Shown: one piece after another, positions 59,839 to 64,000 of the stretch
Position numbering within the stretch: position 1 is the first letter of the stretch
How the letters are laid out: the number at the start of each line of letters is the position of its first letter
Assembly (NCBI GenBank): GCA_910586205.1
Contig: CAJUGD010000007.1
Span: 10,638 to 74,637 of the forward strand
Origin: an uncultured Lachnospiraceae bacterium
GTDB taxonomy: Bacteria; Bacillota; Clostridia; Lachnospirales; Lachnospiraceae
Direction of reading: 5' to 3'
DNA length: 64,000 nt
Position numbers and translations under genes: made by a program
Notes under the pieces: model-generated
What the model was told of the DNA's origin: nothing
Databases searched by the model: none
The model's input: only the letters and a program-made list of their open reading frames with translations

Positions 59839-60601
59839 ATTTGTCAGACCTGTTTTTACACTGTCTCAGATATTCATATGCAAGAAGCTCCACCAACATC
59901 ATGGCCTGGGGGAAAAAGGTGTTGGGGGATGTGTTCAAATCGTCCAGCTTACACAAATCCTCAACACGGAACCAGACATCGGCAAACTGGCTGACACTGT
60001 TTTCCTTTTCACAGGTAATGGCAGCCGTGGTAATGCCGTTTTCTCTGGCTGTCTTTATCTTATCCCGGACAAGAACAGTCTCCCCGGACTTTGAGATACA
60101 GAAAAAAATTTTCATATGCTCTAAATTATTTTCAAACATTCCTACAGAGTCCTCACCGCTGGCAAAGATACACCTCTGCCCCATATTGACCAGCTTACGG
60201 GCCATGTAGGTGCCTATGGTGGCAGAAAAGCCTGTGGCGTAAATGAAGATCAGACCTCCCTTACAGCGCACCATATGTTCTGTAAAAATCTTTAGCTGAG
60301 AATAGGTGTCATAGGTAAGAATGGAAGCCTGGCAAAACTTTTCCAGAAAATTTTGTTCCTCATAAAAGGCATATGCAGGTTCTTCTGCCATGGCGCGAAG
60401 ATTATAGCACATGTCCACAAAACCGGAGTAACCAAGCTTTTTAGCCAGGCGCATAATGGTGGACGTGGATGTATAATTATTGCGGGCAATGGCGCGGACA
60501 CCCTGGGACAATGCTGTATCCAGATTCTCCATCAGGTAATCCAAAACCATTCGCTCGTTTTCCGTCAGGTTCTTTCCTTGTGTCAATTTTGTCAGATTCA
60601 T
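59837..60601 (-). CDS. RpiR family transcriptional regulator (alpha-glucoside PTS)
   Basis: 254 residues: N-terminal HTH_6 (ENERMVLDYLMENLDTA, VRAIARNNYTSTSTIMRLAKKLG) and C-terminal SIS domain (about 115-240: GLIFIYATGFSATIGTYMARKLVNMGQ, FFCISKSGETVLV) that binds sugar phosphates. By position it controls the PTS and GH4 genes downstream, like GlvR in Bacillus, where it activates. Its ATG overlaps the GntR stop as ATGATATGA, so the two regulators are translated together. Confidence 0.9.
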   Translation of the reverse strand: MNLTKLTQGKNLTENERMVLDYLMENLDTALSQGVRAIARNNYTSTSTIMRLAKKLGYSGFVDMCYNLRAMAEEPAYAFYEEQNFLEKFCQASILTYDTYSQLKIFTEHMVRCKGGLIFIYATGFSATIGTYMARKLVNMGQRCIFASGEDSVGMFENNLEHMKIFFCISKSGETVLVRDKIKTARENGITTAAITCEKENSVSQFADVWFRVEDLCKLDDLNTSPNTFFPQAMMLVELLAYEYLRQCKNRSDK

Positions 60602-61359
60602 ATCATCTCCCTTTTCTCCTGCAGGGAACCCTCTTTTGTATCCTCGTTTTTCAGGTTTGCGATTATTTCTTCCAGCAAGGCGCGGTTATACTCAATGTGC
60701 TGGGTCATAACCTTCTCAGCCCGATCTCCATCGTGATTCTCAATGGCGTTTACAAGTTCCCGGTGGCCCATGACTGTCTCTGTTTTTAAGCGGCTTTCTG
60801 TCAGGGATACAAACAGAGTGACCGCATAGGTGATAATAGGAATCAGCTTCGGCACTACCAGATTTTGTGTACACTTTGCGACAGCCACATGAAACTGTAC
60901 ATCGTGTTCCGAATGGTTCCATCCGTTTAAAATGTCCTGCTCCACCACCAGGCAGCTTTCCCGCAGCCTGTTTAAATCTTCTTTTGCAGCATGCTCTGCC
61001 GCCATGCGGGCAATCCAGGGCTCTAGCTGACCGCGAACCTCTGCTAAATCCAGAGCTAACTGAAAGGGATCCGAACAGTAGGCAAATCCCAAAGGATCAG
61101 GAATCTCTCCCGGATTGGACGCAATGTAGGTCCCTTTCCCCCTCCGGATCTCCAACACATTCCGGGCCACCAAAAGTTTGACCCCCTCGCGAATGGTTCC
61201 TCTGCCCACATGCAGAAGCTCTGCCAGCTCAAATTCGCTGGGAAGCCTGTCCTCACTGGTCAGACGCCTCTCAACAATCAGCCTGGAGATCTGCTGTGCT
61301 GTCCTTTCCGGCAGCGTGGATTCTTGAATGTTGATATTTTCAAAAAAGCTTTCCTTCAC
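60598..61359 (-). CDS. GntR family (FadR subfamily) transcriptional regulator
   Basis: 253 residues from GTG 61359 (VKESFFENI), chosen because AGGAG lies 7 nt before it; the frame open to 61422 has no site. Winged helix (about 15-80: TAQQISRLIVERRL, LPSEFELAELLHVGRGTIREGVKLL) and FCD effector domain (about 95-235) with conserved His/Asp positions for a metal and carboxylate ligand (HDVQFHVAVAKCTQN, HRELVNAIENHDG). FadR-type members commonly sense sugar acids. Divergent from the IlvD/EDD dehydratase gene, whose promoter holds a perfect palindrome. Confidence 0.9.
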   Translation of the reverse strand: MKESFFENINIQESTLPERTAQQISRLIVERRLTSEDRLPSEFELAELLHVGRGTIREGVKLLVARNVLEIRRGKGTYIASNPGEIPDPLGFAYCSDPFQLALDLAEVRGQLEPWIARMAAEHAAKEDLNRLRESCLVVEQDILNGWNHSEHDVQFHVAVAKCTQNLVVPKLIPIITYAVTLFVSLTESRLKTETVMGHRELVNAIENHDGDRAEKVMTQHIEYNRALLEEIIANLKNEDTKEGSLQEKREMI

Positions 61360-61574
61360 GGCCCTTCTCCTCTTCTGCCCGATTTTTAACAGTATTATAG
61401 CGGGCTTTTTCCCAAAATGCAAGAGAATGAGAGAATTCTTAAAGGTCTGCCTTCAGTGGACAAGGGAGCACTCGCCGCCAGCCGTCAAAATACCTCTCTT
61501 GATGCGTGTAACCTTGTCCGCTGAGGGCAGCATATTGCACAGAAATACGTTATTCTATTTGTCTAAAATTCTCA

Positions 61575-61603
61575 TTGAGACATATGACGTCATATGATAT
61601 GAT
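61575..61603 (+). promoter_or_regulatory. Promoter with palindromic operator in the spacer (dehydratase gene)
   Basis: TTGAGA (61575-61580), 17 nt, TATGAT (61598-61603). The spacer is CATATGACGTCATATG (61581-61596), a perfect 16-bp palindrome, in the position expected for a repressor site; the divergent GntR protein is the natural candidate. Confidence 0.7.
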
Positions 61604-61667
61604 GTTTTTGGTTGGGAATTACAAAGAACAAAATAGGATACTTTAAACGAAAGAAAGGAGCAATATC

Positions 61668-63419
61668 ATGTTGACCAGTCAGAAAATGCGCCGTCTTGCC
61701 CCGGAATTGGATCCCCTGCGCCTGGGAACCGGGTGGAAACCGGAAGATTTAGATAAGCCGCAGATTTTTATTGAAAGCACCTTTGGCGACAGCCATCCTG
61801 GATCCGGCCACTTAGATAAGCTTGTGGAGGCGGCCCGTGAAGGAATCTTTGAAGCAGGAGGCCACGGGGCGCGGTATTTCTGTACCGATATGTGCGATGG
61901 GGAGAGCCAGGGAACAGATGGTATTAACTTCTCTCTGGTTAGCCGGGAAATGATCGCCAATATGATCGAAATCCAGGCCAATGCCACGCCTTTTGACGCA
62001 GGTGTTTTTATGGCAAGCTGCGATAAAGGACTGCCCGGAAATCTTATGGGACTGGCCCGGGTAAATATCCCTTCTGTGGTTGTCACCGGCGGAACTATGG
62101 CTGCCGGCCCCGATCTTCTGACTCTGGAGCAATTAGGAATGTACTCTGCCAAATTCGAGAGAGGAGAGATTGATGAGGAAACCCTTAATTGGGCCAAATG
62201 CAATGCCTGCCCAAGCTGCGGGGCCTGTTCCTTTATCGGCACTGCCTCCACCATGCAGATTATGGCGGAAGCCTTAGGACTGGCTCTTCCTGGCAGCGCC
62301 CTGCTGCCTGCCACCAGCCCGGATTTAATCCGGTATGCAAAAAATGCCGGGAAACTGGCAGTTAAGCTGGCCCGCATGGACAATATGAAGCCTGGTGACA
62401 TCGTAACTGTGGAAAGCTTTGAAAATGCTATACTGGTTCATGCAGCCATCTCTGGTTCCACCAACTGCCTGCTACATATTCCGGCCATTGCCCACGAGTT
62501 TGGGATCCAGATTACCGGCGACACCTTTGACCGGCTTCACCGGGGCGCCCATTATCTTTTGGATATCCGTCCTGCCGGACGCTGGCCTGCTGAATTTTTC
62601 TACTATGCCGGTGGTGTGCCCGCCATTATGGAGGAGATAAAAGGTGCTCTCCACCTGGATGTGATGACGATTACCGGAAAAACTCTGGGGGAAAATCTCC
62701 AGGAATTAAAAGAAAATGGCTTCTATGACCGCTGTCAAAAATGGCTTTGTGAAGCCAACAAAAAATATGGCTTAAGCCTTACCCGGTCAGATATTATCCG
62801 CCCCTATGATCAGGCCATTGGCACCGAAGGCTCCATTGCTGTTCTTAAAGGCAATCTGGCTCCCGAAGGCGCTGTCATCAAGCATACCGCCTGCCCGAAG
62901 GAGATGTTTTCCGCTATTCTAAATGCCCGCCCCTTTGACAGTGAGGAGGAGTGTATTGATGCAGTCCTGCACCACAAGGTTCAGCCTGGTGATGCGGTAT
63001 TTATCCGCTATGAAGGCCCGAAGGGCTCTGGGATGCCGGAGATGTTCTATACCTCCGAGGCCATTTCTTCTGACAAAGAATTAGGAAAAAGCATTGCCCT
63101 GATTACAGACGGCCGTTTTTCTGGCGCCTCCACCGGCCCGGTTATCGGCCACTGCAGCCCGGAGGCCCAGGCCGGCGGCCCCATTGCCTTAGTGGAGGAG
63201 GGAGATCTGATCCAATTGGATGTAAAGGAACGAATCCTGGCTATTGTAGGAGTCATGGGACAAAGAAAAACACCGGAAGAAATGGACGAGATTTTGGCGG
63301 AGCGCAGGAAGCGCTGGCAGCCTAAACCTGTGAAATATAACCGGGGTGTGCTGCGGCTGTTCTCCGATTTAGCGGCTTCACCGATGAAAGGGGCTTATTT
63401 GGAATATAAAGACAAGTAG
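61668..63419 (+). CDS. IlvD/EDD family dehydratase (sugar-acid dehydratase more likely than IlvD)
   Basis: 583 residues, somewhat longer than usual IlvD. Family motifs: GINFSLVSREMIANMIE, ASCDKGLPGNLMGLARV (Cys118), GACSFIGTASTMQIMAEAL (Cys187), and DGRFSGASTGPVIGHCSPEAQAGGPIALVEEGD near the C-terminus. The first Fe-S ligand region, PCNxH in IlvD, reads PGSGH (44-48), so one of three cluster cysteines is missing. In family members this goes with sugar-acid dehydratases of the YjhG/YagF kind (from memory). The divergent FadR-type regulator supports a sugar-acid substrate. AAAGGAG lies 8 nt before the ATG. Monocistronic. Confidence 0.8.
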   Translation: MLTSQKMRRLAPELDPLRLGTGWKPEDLDKPQIFIESTFGDSHPGSGHLDKLVEAAREGIFEAGGHGARYFCTDMCDGESQGTDGINFSLVSREMIANMIEIQANATPFDAGVFMASCDKGLPGNLMGLARVNIPSVVVTGGTMAAGPDLLTLEQLGMYSAKFERGEIDEETLNWAKCNACPSCGACSFIGTASTMQIMAEALGLALPGSALLPATSPDLIRYAKNAGKLAVKLARMDNMKPGDIVTVESFENAILVHAAISGSTNCLLHIPAIAHEFGIQITGDTFDRLHRGAHYLLDIRPAGRWPAEFFYYAGGVPAIMEEIKGALHLDVMTITGKTLGENLQELKENGFYDRCQKWLCEANKKYGLSLTRSDIIRPYDQAIGTEGSIAVLKGNLAPEGAVIKHTACPKEMFSAILNARPFDSEEECIDAVLHHKVQPGDAVFIRYEGPKGSGMPEMFYTSEAISSDKELGKSIALITDGRFSGASTGPVIGHCSPEAQAGGPIALVEEGDLIQLDVKERILAIVGVMGQRKTPEEMDEILAERRKRWQPKPVKYNRGVLRLFSDLAASPMKGAYLEYKDK

Positions 63420-63431
63420 AAATTTTATAGA

Positions 63432-63482
63432 CAGCAACCCGTTCCGCTTTTTTATGTATTACCGGAATGGGTTGCCTTTAAA
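63432..63482 (+). terminator. Terminator of the dehydratase gene
   Basis: GCAACCCGTTCCG pairs with CGGAATGGGTTGC (one mismatch), followed by CTTTA. Confidence 0.7.
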
Positions 63483-63524
63483 GAAAAACCTGGAACACAT
63501 GGATCCATCTATTGGGCCAGCCCC

Positions 63525-64000
63525 TCATTGTCCGGCCAGCTCTGTCACTATTTTTATATTGAGTTCTGTATACTCAGCGATCTTTTTCAGGGATAACTCT
63601 CCATCTGCAATCATTTTTAAAGCAAATTTCATCTTTTCCTCCCTTATCGCCTGCTGGCCCTTCTGCTTTTCTTCCTCTACTGCCTGCTGGCCCTTCTGCT
63701 TTTCTTCCTCCACTGCCTGCTGGCCCCTCTGCTTTTCTTCCTCTACCGCCTGCTGGCCCTTCTGCTTTTCTTCCTCCACCGCCTGCTGGCCCCTCTGCTT
63801 TTCTTCCTCTACCGCCTGCTGGCCCCTCTGCTTTTCTTCCTCTACCGCCTGCTGGCCCTTCTGCTTTTCTTCCTCCACCGCCTGCTGGCCCTTCTGCTTT
63901 TCTTCCTCCACTGCCTGCTGGCCCCTCTGCTTTTCTTCCTCTACCGCCTGCTGGCCCTTCTGCTTTTCTTCCTCCACCGCCTGCTGGCCCCTCTGCTTTT
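63525..64000 (-). CDS. Repeat protein, C-terminal part (Rpn-transposase-like tail)
   Basis: The frame is open from the window's right edge to TGA 63527-63525. At least ten 11-residue repeats EEEKQ(K/R)GQQAV form a highly charged helix or coiled coil, followed by about 40 residues: REEKMKFALKMIADGELS, LKKIAEYTELNIKIVTELAGQ (given in two parts). Such a tail with charged repeats before it resembles the C-terminus of Rpn/PD-(D/E)XK putative transposases common in Lachnospiraceae; the nuclease domain would lie outside the window, so this is a guess. GTG codons inside the repeats are not starts. Confidence 0.6.
   Translation of the reverse strand, partial: KQRGQQAVEEEKQKGQQAVEEEKQRGQQAVEEEKQKGQQAVEEEKQKGQQAVEEEKQRGQQAVEEEKQRGQQAVEEEKQKGQQAVEEEKQRGQQAVEEEKQKGQQAVEEEKQKGQQAIREEKMKFALKMIADGELSLKKIAEYTELNIKIVTELAGQ
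63647..64000. repeat. 33-bp coding tandem repeats (ten or more units)
   Basis: Unit of 33 bp coding for 11 residues; units differ mainly by CTT/CCT giving Lys or Arg, and at the Ala-Val codons. Continues past the window edge. No spacers between units. Confidence 0.9.

Noticed and set aside
63647..64000. CRISPR-like array
   Set aside because: 33-bp units are contiguous without spacers and code for protein repeats.

Overview
The window reads as chromosome of a motile, spore-forming Gram-positive anaerobe of the class Clostridia, most likely family Lachnospiraceae. Reasons: sporulation genes (cotJC end, spoIID, spoIIQ-like, a SleB-type hydrolase), a full chemotaxis set with two flagellins, an isoleucine T-box, strong AGGAGG ribosome binding sites, short clostridial-type aconitase-family dehydratases and moderate GC. 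The genus cannot be fixed from sequence alone. No tRNA, rRNA, CRISPR array, phage or intact insertion sequence was seen.

Layout. 1-2.4 kb: 3' end of cotJC, converging on spoIID-spoIIQ. 2.5-8.5 kb: glgP behind ileS, which has an isoleucine T-box leader and a consensus promoter. 8.6-11.4 kb: pncB and a secreted protein. 11.6-22.8 kb: three methyl-accepting chemotaxis proteins (MCPs) diverging from cheA-cheW-cheR-cheB and a C39-like peptidase. 22.9-28.1 kb: two paralogous GT2-TPR glycosyltransferases, flagellin 1 and a cell-wall hydrolase. 28.4-33.1 kb: two tandem small/large subunit pairs of the isopropylmalate dehydratase family, diverging from a LysR regulator. 33.1-35.5 kb: a small wall-binding protein, then ilvN-ilvC split by a 152-bp palindromic element. 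36.1-44.6 kb: a fourth MCP, an AEC transporter, a lipoprotein, a cytidylate-kinase-like protein, a three-gene ABC transporter and a small membrane protein. 44.6-54.8 kb: one long leftward set: ROK regulator, five-gene oligopeptide ABC transporter, uroporphyrinogen-decarboxylase-family protein, amidohydrolase, M19 dipeptidase. 55.4-56.5 kb: flagellin 2. 56.7-61.4 kb: alpha-glucoside PTS, GH4 phospho-alpha-glucosidase, RpiR and GntR regulators. 61.7-63.4 kb: an IlvD/EDD-family dehydratase. 63.5 kb to the end: a repeat protein cut by the window edge.

How they work together. The clearest cross-cutting theme is motility control. Five places carry a sigma-28 type promoter of form TTAW-N15-GNCGAKAT: cheA, the 15.1-kb MCP, both flagellins, and a fifth between flagellin 1 and the glycosyltransferases. 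Both flagellin leaders share a GTGCAWGGGCCCG element about 70 nt before the start codon and CsrA-like GGA sites, one over the Shine-Dalgarno. The fifth promoter is followed by a recognisable flagellin leader and then directly by a flagellin-type terminator with no gene between, which looks like the scar of a lost third flagellin gene.

Other points for follow-up: spoIID has Gln where the catalytic Glu is expected and a start region folded into a hairpin; an MCP carries an extracytoplasmic CZB domain; the IlvD-like dehydratase lacks the first Fe-S cysteine and has a perfect 16-bp palindrome inside its promoter spacer; the amidohydrolase has HxN instead of HxH. Functions are assigned by reading motifs and family resemblance; no database search was run.
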